A model generated the notes under the pieces. The model ran no database searches, had not been told where the DNA came from, and saw only the letters and a program-made list of their open reading frames with translations. DNA of 35,827 bases from a virus: IMG/VR virus record IMGVR_UViG_3300037245_001760, positions 1-35,827 of that record; one strand, given 5' to 3'. A program made the position numbers and the translations under genes. Shown here piece after piece: positions 6,121-14,127 of the stretch; the stretch's first letter is position 1, and every line of letters starts with the position of its first letter.

Positions 6121-6280
6121 TCTAAACTTTGAAGACCAAATAAAATTAAACGAAATCATGACGACTTTTGATCCGATAGATGAACCGATTGAAAGCCCGC
6201 AAAACTATTTTTCATTCTTGAATTCAAGAAAAGAACGAGATAAGAAACGAAGTAAAAACCGAGGTGGTAAAAATGGATGA
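6113..6280 (+). CDS. Small hypothetical protein (55 aa)
   Basis: There are 55 codons from ATG 6113, overlapping the previous stop, to TGA 6278-6280, which overlaps the ATG of the next gene. The N-terminus is acidic (MDDLNFEDQIKLNE), while the C-terminus is very basic (SRKERDKKRSKNRGGKNG). This split-charge design suggests a nucleic-acid or protein adaptor. It is supported by dense overlaps, not by homology. Confidence 0.5.
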   Translation: MDDLNFEDQIKLNEIMTTFDPIDEPIESPQNYFSFLNSRKERDKKRSKNRGGKNG

Positions 6281-6485
6281 GTACGAAGCATGCGGCGAGG
6301 TTTATGACGAAATAAACGAGGTCATAAACGAGATTATAAATCAAGACTTGAAAGAAGAGCTAGAACAAAATCTTGAGGAACTATGTCGAAGTAATGAACA
6401 CAGCACGCCATCAGGGCGTATGCTTGGACTGGATGCATACCTACAAGAGTGCAAAAACCAATTGATGAATGAAGAGGTGGAATAA
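6273..6485 (+). CDS. Small acidic hypothetical protein (70 aa)
   Basis: The product has 70 residues, strongly acidic (MDEYEACGEVYDEINEVINEI...). I prefer ATG 6273, with GAGGTGG six bases upstream, over the in-frame GTG at 6264. It is predicted all-helical with heptad-like spacing at about 5-40, possibly a coiled coil. It may be a partner of the basic protein encoded just upstream; this is inference from charge and adjacency. Confidence 0.6.
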   Translation: MDEYEACGEVYDEINEVINEIINQDLKEELEQNLEELCRSNEHSTPSGRMLGLDAYLQECKNQLMNEEVE

Positions 6486-6586
6486 TGGGATTTGATATTA
6501 TCATTCAAAGCTTTTATGTCGCCTTTATTTATAGTACAATTCGAACTGTCAAATATTTCTTTACAGTTGTAGCTCAAAATAAGTGA
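6485..6586 (+). CDS. Putative 33-aa membrane microprotein
   Basis: An ATG at 6485 in a TAATG overlap with the previous stop, preceded by GAGGTGG, opens 33 codons. The product is largely hydrophobic and aromatic (MGFDIIIQSFYVAFIYSTIR, then TVKYFFTVVAQNK), so it could be one membrane helix. Size makes this uncertain, but the start context is as good as that of its neighbours. Confidence 0.45.
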   Translation: MGFDIIIQSFYVAFIYSTIRTVKYFFTVVAQNK

Positions 6587-6605
6587 GTAAACCATTGATT
6601 TTCAG

Positions 6606-6671
6606 GTTCAGCACTTGGCGGTCATCCGCACTGGACATTAACCGTGCCTTAATTAAAACAGGCACTTTTTT
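6606..6671 (+). terminator. Structured intergenic segment ending in a terminator
   Basis: GTGCCT (6644-6649) and AGGCAC (6660-6665) form a 6-bp stem followed by six T (6666-6671), a plausible intrinsic terminator. Just upstream, GTTCAG (6606-6611) pairs with CTGGAC (6631-6636, one G-U) around an inner GCGG/CCGC stem (6618-6621, 6626-6629). The 108-base gap therefore holds a compact folded element plus terminator, which may be a small RNA tail. Confidence 0.6.
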
Positions 6672-6694
6672 AAATTTAATAAAGGATTAAAACA

Positions 6695-7006
6695 ATGAAG
6701 TTTTTATTTTTTCTATGCCTTTGTTTATTCCCAATGTTTGCGCTAGCGCAAGTTGGAGACGTAGCAAAGAGTCCATATGGCATCTTAACTTTTGAGGTGT
6801 TTGAGGGTACACCTGATATTCTGAAACCCGAATCAATGGGTGAATTTATACACAGCCCACATGCTACCTACGGAACTGTTGCGATTGGAAGCGTTGCCAC
6901 CCTAAAATTTGGAAAGCTGGCAAGTGCTTCATATAAATTGGATATTATCCATCAAGATTCTTTTATCAAGAAAGGCAAATTGAATCCTGAGGCGTATTTA
7001 AGTTAG
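6695..7006 (+). CDS. Secreted (Sec signal) hypothetical protein
   Basis: The product has 103 residues. MKFLFFLCLCLFPMFALA is a typical Sec signal peptide, cleaved after Ala18 (ALA|Q). The mature part of about 85 residues is beta-rich with no Cys and contains GEFIHSPHATYGTVAIG. It would reach the periplasm or outside. I do not recognise it. Stand-alone position between a terminator and a structured gap suggests its own expression (AAAGGATTAAAACA before the ATG). Possible roles include blocking superinfection or host-envelope modification, both speculative. Confidence 0.7.
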   Translation: MKFLFFLCLCLFPMFALAQVGDVAKSPYGILTFEVFEGTPDILKPESMGEFIHSPHATYGTVAIGSVATLKFGKLASASYKLDIIHQDSFIKKGKLNPEAYLS

Positions 7007-7042
7007 TTAAATTTGTGTTCAAACGTTAATGTTTAAGCACTT

Positions 7043-7082
7043 TGGCCCTGCAAGTCTCTTGATAGGCTGTTAGACGGGGCCA
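7043..7082 (+). ncRNA. Structured intergenic segment, possible small RNA or leader
   Basis: TGGCCC (7043-7048) pairs with GGGCCA (7077-7082), and inside it GTCT (7054-7057) pairs with AGAC (7072-7075), giving a nested two-stem fold in a 100-base gap. No U tract follows, so it is not a plain intrinsic terminator. It shares the motif GCACTT(T)GGC with the folded segment at 6611-6619. Confidence 0.35.
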
Positions 7083-7106
7083 CCAACCGAAAGCGAGGTA
7101 AACCCT

Positions 7107-7322
7107 ATGAGTAAAATCTTACATACAAAAACAGGGGCGGCAAGAGATAAAAGACGACTTGAAAAAAGTTACATGACAGGCTATTCCAAGCGAGAAAAAA
7201 CAGGCTTTAGCATCACTCAAGAGGAACTTGACAAACAGAAAAAGGAATTTTATGAGAGGACAGAACCGATTGAAGTTGTGAAGAATAAACGGGCCTCATC
7301 TGATTTTTACTGGACTAATTAA
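7107..7322 (+). CDS. Small basic hypothetical protein (71 aa)
   Basis: The product has 71 residues, preceded by GCGAGGTAAACCCT. It is rich in Lys/Arg in the first half (GAARDKRRLEKSYMTGYSKRE) and ends DFYWTN. It is likely soluble and nucleic-acid-facing. I do not recognise it. Confidence 0.6.
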   Translation: MSKILHTKTGAARDKRRLEKSYMTGYSKREKTGFSITQEELDKQKKEFYERTEPIEVVKNKRASSDFYWTN

Positions 7323-7351
7323 GTTAGTTCCAAAATCGAACATACTGAAAA

Positions 7352-7645
7352 ATGACTAAAATTAACGTAAGTGGGGATAACACCATCGATTACATGTTTG
7401 ATAACTTGACATATGTGGACGTACAACATATCGTTAGGCAACTAAAAGGGGTATCCAGCGAGTTTATTAGGGCTATGATTCTGGAATTTTTTATTGTAAT
7501 ATCACGAAATAAAAGAAAAAGGCAAAAAGAAGAGAAAGAATTGCTCAAGCGGGAAAGAATGAAAAGTTTAATAAGCCAAATTTTGGCAGAAAGTAAAGTA
7601 CACCTCAGGATTAAACAGATAAGTATGGAGAACGGTTTTGAGTAA
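7352..7645 (+). CDS. Hypothetical protein (97 aa), basic coiled segment
   Basis: The product has 97 residues. The N-terminal half (MTKINVSGDNTIDYMFDNL) is followed by a hydrophobic helix (IRAMILEFFIVI) and a long charged helix (RNKRKRQKEEKELLKRERMK). A single short membrane-like segment cannot be excluded. The ribosome site is weak. I do not recognise it. Confidence 0.55.
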   Translation: MTKINVSGDNTIDYMFDNLTYVDVQHIVRQLKGVSSEFIRAMILEFFIVISRNKRKRQKEEKELLKRERMKSLISQILAESKVHLRIKQISMENGFE

Positions 7646-7814
7646 ATTAGAGTTAGATATTAATAAGTGGGAAGCTGATTTTGGGTTATGTAGTGAGGAG
7701 GTAGGTAGGCTCACTGATAGTCGAAATTTACAACACTCAAAGGAAATAAAAGAAGGATTTAAGAAGATAGCAAATGGTTTAACCAAGTACCTATTCAGTA
7801 AAAAAAATGAGTAA
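7638..7814 (+). CDS. Small hypothetical protein (58 aa), TTG start
   Basis: A TTG at 7638, seven bases after GGAG, opens 58 codons (SKLELDINKWEADFGLC...) ending TAA 7812-7814, overlapping the terminase small subunit start by 8 bases. It fills the otherwise empty 161-base gap. It is helical and charged. It overlaps the preceding gene by 8 bases, as is usual in this genome. Confidence 0.5.
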   Translation: MSKLELDINKWEADFGLCSEEVGRLTDSRNLQHSKEIKEGFKKIANGLTKYLFSKKNE

Positions 7815-8280
7815 ATTAACCCCCAAGCAAGAAATGTTCTGCAAAGAATACCTGATTAATTTTAACGCAACTCAAGCAGCGGTTAAGGCGGGGTATAGCA
7901 AAAAGACAGCGCAAACCATTGGGGCCGAAAACCTTACAAAACCAATTATACGTGACTATTTACAAAAAGCGATCAACGAAAGAACGGAAAAACTCGGAAT
8001 TGATGCTGATTGGGTATTAGCTCAAGCGGTATTAATCCAACAAAGATGTATGCAAGTCGAGCCAGTGATGGAAGTTGTTGATGGTCAAAAAGTCAAATCA
8101 GGTGAATTTAAATTTGATGCAACCAACGCAATCAAGGCACTTGACACGGTAGGTAAGCATGTCAATATCAAAGCTTTTGATAACACCGTCGATTTAAAAG
8201 GCCAGTTGAACGTTACGGGGGTTTTATTAACTCCGGCAAGTCCAGGATCAATTAAAAAATGGGAAGAGAAGAATAAATGA
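7807..8280 (+). CDS. Terminase small subunit
   Basis: The product has 157 residues. The start MSKLTPKQEMFCKEYLINF, NATQAAVKAGYSKKTAQTIG and the LTKPIIRDYLQKAI helix are the classic Terminase_2 (TerS) N-terminus: a helix-turn-helix DNA-binding domain that recognises the packaging site. The central part (about 60-110) is the helical oligomerisation region. It sits three genes before TerL, in the usual order. It binds phage DNA as a ring and hands it to the large subunit. Confidence 0.93.
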   Translation: MSKLTPKQEMFCKEYLINFNATQAAVKAGYSKKTAQTIGAENLTKPIIRDYLQKAINERTEKLGIDADWVLAQAVLIQQRCMQVEPVMEVVDGQKVKSGEFKFDATNAIKALDTVGKHVNIKAFDNTVDLKGQLNVTGVLLTPASPGSIKKWEEKNK

Positions 8281-8546
8281 GCCTTAAATTAGAGTTAAAC
8301 CCAGCGACAATAGACACTAACGAGGTCAAACCATTTAGCATCAGAGCACGCCAAAATTTTAACATATATGAGATTGAAGGGGTCGTTGTTAAAGGAAAGG
8401 ATTTTACGCCTTTTTTAATAAGGACAGCAGAAAGCGGTTTGTTGGGGCGCGATGATTTAACCTCATTTCTTGATCTTGCTGAAAATGGGCTTGGTGGCGA
8501 CTGTAAAGCGTTTATTAAATCTATTAAAATAATAAAAGAGGAATAA
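8277..8546 (+). CDS. Hypothetical protein between terminase genes (89 aa)
   Basis: The product has 89 residues in an ATGA overlap with TerS. It starts MSLKLELNPATIDTNEVKPF, contains a central beta segment (YEIEGVVVKGKDFTPFLIR) and ends in a charged helix. I do not recognise it. Coupling to TerS suggests a packaging or early-morphogenesis role. Confidence 0.65.
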   Translation: MSLKLELNPATIDTNEVKPFSIRARQNFNIYEIEGVVVKGKDFTPFLIRTAESGLLGRDDLTSFLDLAENGLGGDCKAFIKSIKIIKEE

Positions 8547-8572
8547 ATAAATCTTAAATGGAGCTTTGACAA

Positions 8573-8848
8573 ATGAAGGAAGACGAAAAAAAAGAAAGGA
8601 AAATTATTGCCGATATTAACGCAATAAGCCACAGAGAGCAGATGCAAAAAATTGTTGATAACATGATCTCAACTGTTCAAAAAATGCTTTTAGATGCAGA
8701 AAAAAAAGAACATACGCCAGAAAAACAAAAAGAATATTGGCGAATGCAGTTTATAAACTCATTAATAGCCGGGAGATCAGAACAGAATATCAAAGCAAGC
8801 AACGTACTTTTAAATGCTGATAATTTAATTAAAGAAATCTTTGGGTAA
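8573..8848 (+). CDS. Hypothetical helical protein between terminase genes (91 aa)
   Basis: The product has 91 residues, highly charged and predicted all-helical (KEDEKKERKIIADINAISHR; KKEHTPEKQKEYWRMQF). It is preceded by TGGAGCTTTGACAA, and its stop TAA overlaps the TerL ATG (TAATG). No family is recognised. It might be a coiled-coil packaging accessory. Confidence 0.6.
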   Translation: MKEDEKKERKIIADINAISHREQMQKIVDNMISTVQKMLLDAEKKEHTPEKQKEYWRMQFINSLIAGRSEQNIKASNVLLNADNLIKEIFG

Positions 8849-10311
8849 TGACTAAAGTAATTTGGGAGCCCCAAGCTGGCAGTCAGGTTCAATTCATGAC
8901 TTGCCCAGCATTCGAATGCTTATTCCACGGCTCAAGGGGTAACGGCAAGACCGATGCTTTGTTGATGGACTTTGCTCAGCATGTAGGCCAAGGCTGGGGT
9001 GTTGCTTGGAGAGGAATAATATTCAGACAGACAATACCCGCACTAGAGGACCTCATATCTAAATCAAAAAAGTGGTTTCCGCTAATATTCCCAGATGCTA
9101 CCTACAACAAAACAACCCACGTTTGGCAATTCAAGACAGGCGAAACTCTTAAACTTGCACAATTCCGCAACATTGACGACTATCAAAAATATCACGGTCA
9201 TGAATACGCTTTTATCGGTTGGGAAGAGTTAACCAACTGGGCAAGCTCAGACGGGTACGAAGCTATGATAACTTGTTGTCGATCATCAACGGAGGGGGTA
9301 ATACTCAAGATAAGGGCGACTTGCAACCCGCTAGGTCCGGGGCATCATTGGGTAAAAAATAGATTCATCGATCCAAGTCCAGATGGCAAGGTCTTTTTCG
9401 TGAATAACCAAAGCAGGGTTGCAATACGGGGCCGTACTGAGGAAAACAGGATCTTACTGAAAGCCCAGCCCGATTACATCCAGACTCTTATGAACATTAC
9501 AGACGAGAATAAGCGTTCTGCTTGGTATCTAGGATCATGGGATATTGTAAGCGGGTGCGCTATCTCGAGTGTTTGGACGCCTTCAAGGCATATCTTAAGA
9601 CCGTTTAAGATCCCCCCAAGTTGGACTTATTGCCGATCTTATGATTATGGATATTCAGCACCGTTCAGCGTGGGTTGGTGGGCTATTTCGGACGGAACCA
9701 CAGCGAAGGTAGAGGAAACTTTAGAAATCGATTACAATGATACTGGCAGAGAATGGGGTGAATCATCCCCAATAGAAGAAACTTTGCTCATAGATAAGCA
9801 TTACCAAAAAGGGACTTATTTTAGAATAGCTGAATATTATGGAGCAAGTGGGCCGAATAAGGGTGTCACGATGCAAGTGCCAGATGTCGCCAAAGAGATC
9901 TTGAGGATTGAGGAACGTTTGGGGATCAAGGGCAAGATAAGGCGGCATAATTCAATTGCAGATGCCTCAATATTCGATGCAATACCCGGGGCGGTTTCAA
10001 TAGCAAGACAATTTGAAAACAGCGGTGTGGTTTGGTCAAGATCGGAGAAAAAGGCGGGTAGCAGAAAACAAGGTCTTGACTTGTTACGAAGCTTGTTATA
10101 TAATTCGATTAAATTCAAGACAGAAAAACCTGGACTTTATATCTTTGACACTTGCAGGGATTGGATTAGAACAGTCCCCACTTTGCCGATGGATTCAAAG
10201 GACATTGAGGATGTTGACACAAATGGCGAAGATCATATCTACGACGAGACTCGATACATGATTTATAGAGCTGATAAAAAGTTGCATAAAGTGAGAATTG
10301 GACAAGGATGA
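8848..10311 (+). CDS. terL: Terminase large subunit
   Basis: The product has 487 residues, normal for the family. Walker A is HGSRGNGKTD (about 27-36), Walker B-like is AFIGWEEL (121-128), followed by the coupling region with ATCNPLGPGHHWVKNRF. The nuclease half starts near residue 265 (SYDYGYSAPFSVGWW), with further acidic positions (SIADASIFDA). The ATPase pumps DNA into the prohead and the nuclease cuts the concatemer. The first 7 residues share 20 bases of DNA with the 2249 gene. Its stop overlaps the portal start (ATGA). Confidence 0.96.
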   Translation: MTKVIWEPQAGSQVQFMTCPAFECLFHGSRGNGKTDALLMDFAQHVGQGWGVAWRGIIFRQTIPALEDLISKSKKWFPLIFPDATYNKTTHVWQFKTGETLKLAQFRNIDDYQKYHGHEYAFIGWEELTNWASSDGYEAMITCCRSSTEGVILKIRATCNPLGPGHHWVKNRFIDPSPDGKVFFVNNQSRVAIRGRTEENRILLKAQPDYIQTLMNITDENKRSAWYLGSWDIVSGCAISSVWTPSRHILRPFKIPPSWTYCRSYDYGYSAPFSVGWWAISDGTTAKVEETLEIDYNDTGREWGESSPIEETLLIDKHYQKGTYFRIAEYYGASGPNKGVTMQVPDVAKEILRIEERLGIKGKIRRHNSIADASIFDAIPGAVSIARQFENSGVVWSRSEKKAGSRKQGLDLLRSLLYNSIKFKTEKPGLYIFDTCRDWIRTVPTLPMDSKDIEDVDTNGEDHIYDETRYMIYRADKKLHKVRIGQG

Positions 10312-11705
10312 CAACAGATAACCCTGATTTTAAGCATCCTGAATACTTAGCCCATTTTCCAGATTGGGGGATTTCGAGGGTAGTTTCAAAAGGGTCAAGG
10401 GCGGTTAAGTCTCAGGGGACCAAACTTTTGCCGGGGCTGTCAACACAAACCGATGATGATTATTCGACTTATAAACTAAACGCCATTTTTTACACGGTAA
10501 CAAAAAAGATAATTAGTATTTTGGCCGGGGCAGTATTTAGACTGCCATACACCACCAATGAAGATATTGGCGAGAAGGAAAAAGTAAAGCTTGAGTCAAT
10601 CTCAATAGATGGTTTGGACTTTTCGGAGTTCGCAAAAAGCACGTTGAACGAAATCTTGACGGTTGGCAGGAATGGTATTTTGGTCGAAATGACACCAAGC
10701 GGCGAGGCTGTTTTGATATCGTTCAAAGCTGAGAATATCCTAAATTGGTCGACTGAGCTGATAGACGGAAAACAAAAACTTTCATTAGTCGTTTTAAGAG
10801 AATTTATTGAAGAGAAGAAAAAGTTCGAGAGTAAAACAACCGAGCAACTGAGGGTTTTATTACTAAAAGAAGGCAAATATGTTATCGAGTTATACCGTAA
10901 AAGTGAAGATAAAACAGGCGAAAGTAAATTTGAGTTAAAAGAAACGACAACACCGGATAAGTTTGAGGAACCGCTTGACTTTATCCCATTCACTTTTATT
11001 TCTAGTGAGGACACGACACCAAAAGTGAAGGAAAGCCCAACTTTAGAAATTGCAAATATTAACCTTGCTCATTATCGAACGGATGCAGACTACAGGCACG
11101 GACTAAGATTCACAGCATTGCCAACGCTTTTATTAACTGGGTTCGATCCAGATGAAAAATACGCTGTTGGGTCGCAAACTGCGATAATTACGAACAATGA
11201 AAACGGAGACGGGAAGTACCTAGAATTCCAAGGGAAAGGATTAGACTCTTTAGTCGTAGCATTGGCAGACCTTGAAAGGCAAATGATCTTTTTGGGTGTG
11301 CAATTTGGCGAAGAAAAGAAAGGGGTCGAAGGGGACAAAAGCCAGATGATCCGAAAAAGCACTGGGCTTGCAACCTTGTCTAGTGTAACCAAAACCCTTG
11401 AAGCGGGGCTAAACCAAGCATTAAGATATTTAACAGAGTGGCAAGGGCTTGGTGAAATTAAGATTAGTTTAAATAAAGACTTTTTGGAATTTAAGTTAGA
11501 TGTTGAGGTCTTAAAAGTGTTGCAATCAGGTCAAGTAATGGGCCAAATACCTGCAAAAGTAGTAAATGAGTACATAGCAAGAGCCGGATTATTACCGGAC
11601 GATTTAAGTGTTGATGATATTCAGGCAGAGCTTGACAGTCAGCAAACAAAAGAATTTAACTCCAGTGGAGATAATAATAATGGCAATCAACAAAGAGAAG
11701 TTTGA
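10308..11705 (+). CDS. Portal protein (DUF4055-like)
   Basis: The product has 465 residues. HPEYLAHFPDWGISRVVSKGSRAVK and TKKIISILAGAVFRLPY at the start, and LNLAHYRTDADYRH-like NINLAHYRTDADYRHGLRF in the middle, are characteristic of the DUF4055 portal group. A late helical region (SSVTKTLEAGLNQALRYLTEW) would form the stem and crown. It makes the dodecameric channel at the head vertex through which DNA enters and leaves. Position directly after TerL and before scaffold and coat confirms it. Confidence 0.92.
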   Translation: MTTDNPDFKHPEYLAHFPDWGISRVVSKGSRAVKSQGTKLLPGLSTQTDDDYSTYKLNAIFYTVTKKIISILAGAVFRLPYTTNEDIGEKEKVKLESISIDGLDFSEFAKSTLNEILTVGRNGILVEMTPSGEAVLISFKAENILNWSTELIDGKQKLSLVVLREFIEEKKKFESKTTEQLRVLLLKEGKYVIELYRKSEDKTGESKFELKETTTPDKFEEPLDFIPFTFISSEDTTPKVKESPTLEIANINLAHYRTDADYRHGLRFTALPTLLLTGFDPDEKYAVGSQTAIITNNENGDGKYLEFQGKGLDSLVVALADLERQMIFLGVQFGEEKKGVEGDKSQMIRKSTGLATLSSVTKTLEAGLNQALRYLTEWQGLGEIKISLNKDFLEFKLDVEVLKVLQSGQVMGQIPAKVVNEYIARAGLLPDDLSVDDIQAELDSQQTKEFNSSGDNNNGNQQREV

Positions 11706-12309
11706 GGGGTTAGATGATACCCAAAAACTGAGGTATGAAAAAATAAATGATGATGTTTTTGCTTTAAGAGAGGAAACGTCAAAGATCGATAAGGACAAAA
11801 CGAACGAGTTTCGAACAAACAACATTGCTCAAGCTGAAAAGATCAAAGAGTTGACGTCAAAGCTCGAAGGGCTTGCGAAGGTAGAAGAGGACAACCAAGC
11901 AAAGACAAAGGCTAACGAAACGCAAGCGGAAAAGCTGAACAGGCTTGAGTCAAAACTTGAAGAAATAACCTTGCAAGGGCAAAAATCAGCAAGGGAAGCT
12001 ACCGAGCTTAAAACGAATAAAGGTTTTAACGAAGCACTATCCAGCATTCAAGGGTTAGGAGACGGAGCAGGAAAATTTATTAGTGCAACTTATGGCAACG
12101 GCTTGGCATTAGAGAACGGTCAAGTAGTGAAGAACGAAAACGGGGTTTTAACCCCTGTGAAAGAATACATTGAAGGGCTTGACAAGGCTGGTAGCTTTGA
12201 CATGCTTAAAAAACAATCTAACGGTGGCGGTGCTAACGGCGGACAACAGACAAACAACACCACCTTTAGCGGGATGACAATTGATGAGCAAGCTAAAGGG
12301 GGCAACTAA
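11680..12309 (+). CDS. Capsid scaffold protein
   Basis: The product has 209 residues from ATG 11680 (MAINKEKFEGLDDTQKLRYE), overlapping the end of the portal gene by 26 bases. The upstream ATG at 11608 lies deep in the portal and is less likely. The middle (about 25-120) is a long charged coiled coil rich in Lys, Glu and Ala. The C-terminus is Gly/Asn-rich and disordered, ending TIDEQAKGGN. Length, composition and place between portal and coat fit a scaffold that nucleates the prohead. Confidence 0.82.
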   Translation: MAINKEKFEGLDDTQKLRYEKINDDVFALREETSKIDKDKTNEFRTNNIAQAEKIKELTSKLEGLAKVEEDNQAKTKANETQAEKLNRLESKLEEITLQGQKSAREATELKTNKGFNEALSSIQGLGDGAGKFISATYGNGLALENGQVVKNENGVLTPVKEYIEGLDKAGSFDMLKKQSNGGGANGGQQTNNTTFSGMTIDEQAKGGN

Positions 12310-12320
12310 TATGAGGTAAA

Positions 12321-13502
12321 ATGGCACTTACAAACACGTTAACAACTTTGATCCAGACTATTGCAGCAAGAGGGGTTATCAGCTTGAGGAATCAGGTTTG
12401 GATGACTAGACTTGTGAATCTTGATTATAAGGCAGAAGCAAGAGAAAAAGGGGACACAATCGATATCCCCATCCCAGTTGCAAGGGCGACAAGCGCAGTA
12501 ACACCCGCAGCAGTTCCAAGCGATCCTGAGAACACAACCACTGTAAAAAAACAAATCGAGTTAGACCAATGGCAAAAATCAAACTTTGGTTTAAAAGACG
12601 ATGAAATGAATAAAATCATGGCAAGTGATTTCTATATCCCTTCCGCTATGCAAGAATCATTTAAGGCGTTAGCTGGGGATATTAACGCAAGTGTATTCCA
12701 ACAATACAAAGGCGTTTACGGTTATGTTGGGACGGCTGGAACTACTCCTTTCGGATCGGGGGTTACAACTCTAAGTTCTATCAATTGCAGAAAAATCTTA
12801 AATCAGCAACTTGCACCAAGGGATTTTAGATCATTGGTCATGGACGTTGATGCGGAAGCCGCAGCTTTATCATTGCCAGCTTTTAGCGATGCTGAAAAGA
12901 CAGGTAGCGGCAACGAAAAGCTTTCAGGTGAAATTGGGCAAAAGTTTGGTTTTGGTAACTATTGGGATATTGACGTTCCAACTCATACCGCAGGGGATTT
13001 GGGCGGGACTGGTGTTGATACTGTCATTAAATCAGCAACAGCCCACGCTATTGGGGTGACGACTTTGACAATCACAGTTGGAGCAACTAACGATTTGTCC
13101 TTGCTTGAAGGGGATATTATCACTATCGCAGGGGATGACCAAACCTATGTTGTTACAACTGCAACTGGAACTGTTTCAGCGACAGCGGACGGTAGCGTTA
13201 TAATCCAGCCTCCTTTGAAGGTCGCTTTGACTGGATCAGAGGTTATTACTTTAAAAGCAAGCCACGTTGTAAACCTTGCTTTCCATCGTGATGCTTTCGC
13301 TTTGGCAATCAGGCAACCGGGGCAAGGGCTTGACGAATTGGGCAAAGAAAAGAGGACAACCGCAACTGTTCAAGATCCTTTGAGCGGCTTAATCATGCGG
13401 GTTGAGGTGATTGACCAATATAAGCAAAGGACTTGGGAGGTTGATGCGCTTTGGGGCGTTAAGCTGGTAAGACCTGAGTTAGTGGTAAGATTGGCAGGGT
13501 AA
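12321..13502 (+). CDS. Major capsid protein, P22 coat type
   Basis: The product has 393 residues. MALTNTLTTLIQTIAARGVISLRN and the following RLVNLDYKAEAREKGDTIDIP region are the N-arm of P22 gp5-like coat proteins; the QKSNFGLKDDEMNKIM segment also fits. Residues about 225-315 form a Thr/Val-rich beta insertion that would project from the HK97-type fold. It builds the icosahedral head around the scaffold. GAGGTAAA precedes the start and a terminator follows, allowing high expression. Confidence 0.93.
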   Translation: MALTNTLTTLIQTIAARGVISLRNQVWMTRLVNLDYKAEAREKGDTIDIPIPVARATSAVTPAAVPSDPENTTTVKKQIELDQWQKSNFGLKDDEMNKIMASDFYIPSAMQESFKALAGDINASVFQQYKGVYGYVGTAGTTPFGSGVTTLSSINCRKILNQQLAPRDFRSLVMDVDAEAAALSLPAFSDAEKTGSGNEKLSGEIGQKFGFGNYWDIDVPTHTAGDLGGTGVDTVIKSATAHAIGVTTLTITVGATNDLSLLEGDIITIAGDDQTYVVTTATGTVSATADGSVIIQPPLKVALTGSEVITLKASHVVNLAFHRDAFALAIRQPGQGLDELGKEKRTTATVQDPLSGLIMRVEVIDQYKQRTWEVDALWGVKLVRPELVVRLAG

Positions 13503-13511
13503 TAAACCATG

Positions 13512-13532
13512 GGGGTGTAAAAACCCCTTTTT
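13512..13532 (+). terminator. Intrinsic terminator after the coat gene
   Basis: GGGGT (13512-13516) and ACCCC (13523-13527) form a 5-bp GC-rich stem with a 6-base loop and five T (13528-13532), only 10 bases after the coat stop. It probably gives partial termination, setting a high coat-to-downstream ratio. Confidence 0.75.
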
Positions 13533-13544
13533 AAAAAAGGTATT

Positions 13545-13811
13545 ATGGCAAAATTAAAAACAATTAAAATTAAGAGTGGTGAAAGCTTTGCGCTCATCAA
13601 TGAATCCGATTTCGACAAAAAGATTCATGAAAAGTTTAAAGAGCAAGAGCAAGAGCAAGAATTAGAGGCCGAACCCGAGCAAACAAAGTTAAAAAACGTC
13701 AACAAGATGAAAAAAGTTGAAGTTATCAAAGAGCTTGAAGACCTCGGTATCGAATTTGAAACGAACGATCACAACGAACTCAAAAAGCTGTTAACCGAAA
13801 GCAGGGCATAA
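13545..13811 (+). CDS. Small protein with HeH/SAP-like C-terminus
   Basis: The product has 88 residues. N-terminal KLKTIKIKSGESFALIN is followed by an acidic Gln/Glu-rich linker (EQEQEQELEAEPEQ). The C-terminal part, MKKVEVIKELEDLGIEFE then NELKKLLTES, resembles the helix-extended-loop-helix (HeH/SAP) fold often encoded beside phage capsid genes. It may bind DNA or head proteins during assembly; this is an inference. Confidence 0.7.
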   Translation: MAKLKTIKIKSGESFALINESDFDKKIHEKFKEQEQEQELEAEPEQTKLKNVNKMKKVEVIKELEDLGIEFETNDHNELKKLLTESRA

Positions 13812-13812
13812 T

Positions 13813-14127
13813 ATGAGTCAAAATTACATTTTATTAGACGGGGTGACTGGGACGGGTGCGGGCGATCCGATACCCGTAGGCGACCAGCAAAACGTACCTA
13901 TCCGCATACCTGTACAAATTAGCGGTATTACAGTTGCAACCGTGGTAATGCAAGCTACACTCGATGATCAAGGCGCCGTGAACGGTGGAACGGCTGTTTG
14001 GGAAACAATCGTGAACGGGTCGTTTACAGCTAATACCATGACAAGCCTTGATACAGCATACCGTTTTATCAGGGGCAACGTAACAGCTTGGACAAGCGGA
14101 ACGATCACAGTCAGAGCGAGGTTTTAA
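13813..14127 (+). CDS. Head decoration/structural protein candidate (104 aa)
   Basis: The product has 104 residues, all beta in character. MSQNYILLDGVTGTGAGDPIPV is followed by repeated Thr/Val-rich strands and ends ITVRARF. The pattern 'ATVVMQATLDDQG... WETI' is seen in many small virion surface proteins placed right after the coat gene. There is no Cys and no signal. A decoration or Ig-like stabiliser role is inferred. Confidence 0.65.
   Translation: MSQNYILLDGVTGTGAGDPIPVGDQQNVPIRIPVQISGITVATVVMQATLDDQGAVNGGTAVWETIVNGSFTANTMTSLDTAYRFIRGNVTAWTSGTITVRARF

Noticed and set aside
7043-7082. Possible tRNA
   Set aside because: No cloverleaf, T-loop GTTCRA at the right place or acceptor stem could be made; only a nested two-stem fold is present.
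10490-11014. 174-codon open frame on the - strand
   Set aside because: It lies wholly inside the portal gene, has low-complexity Ser/Leu/Phe composition typical of an antisense shadow, and no ribosome site.
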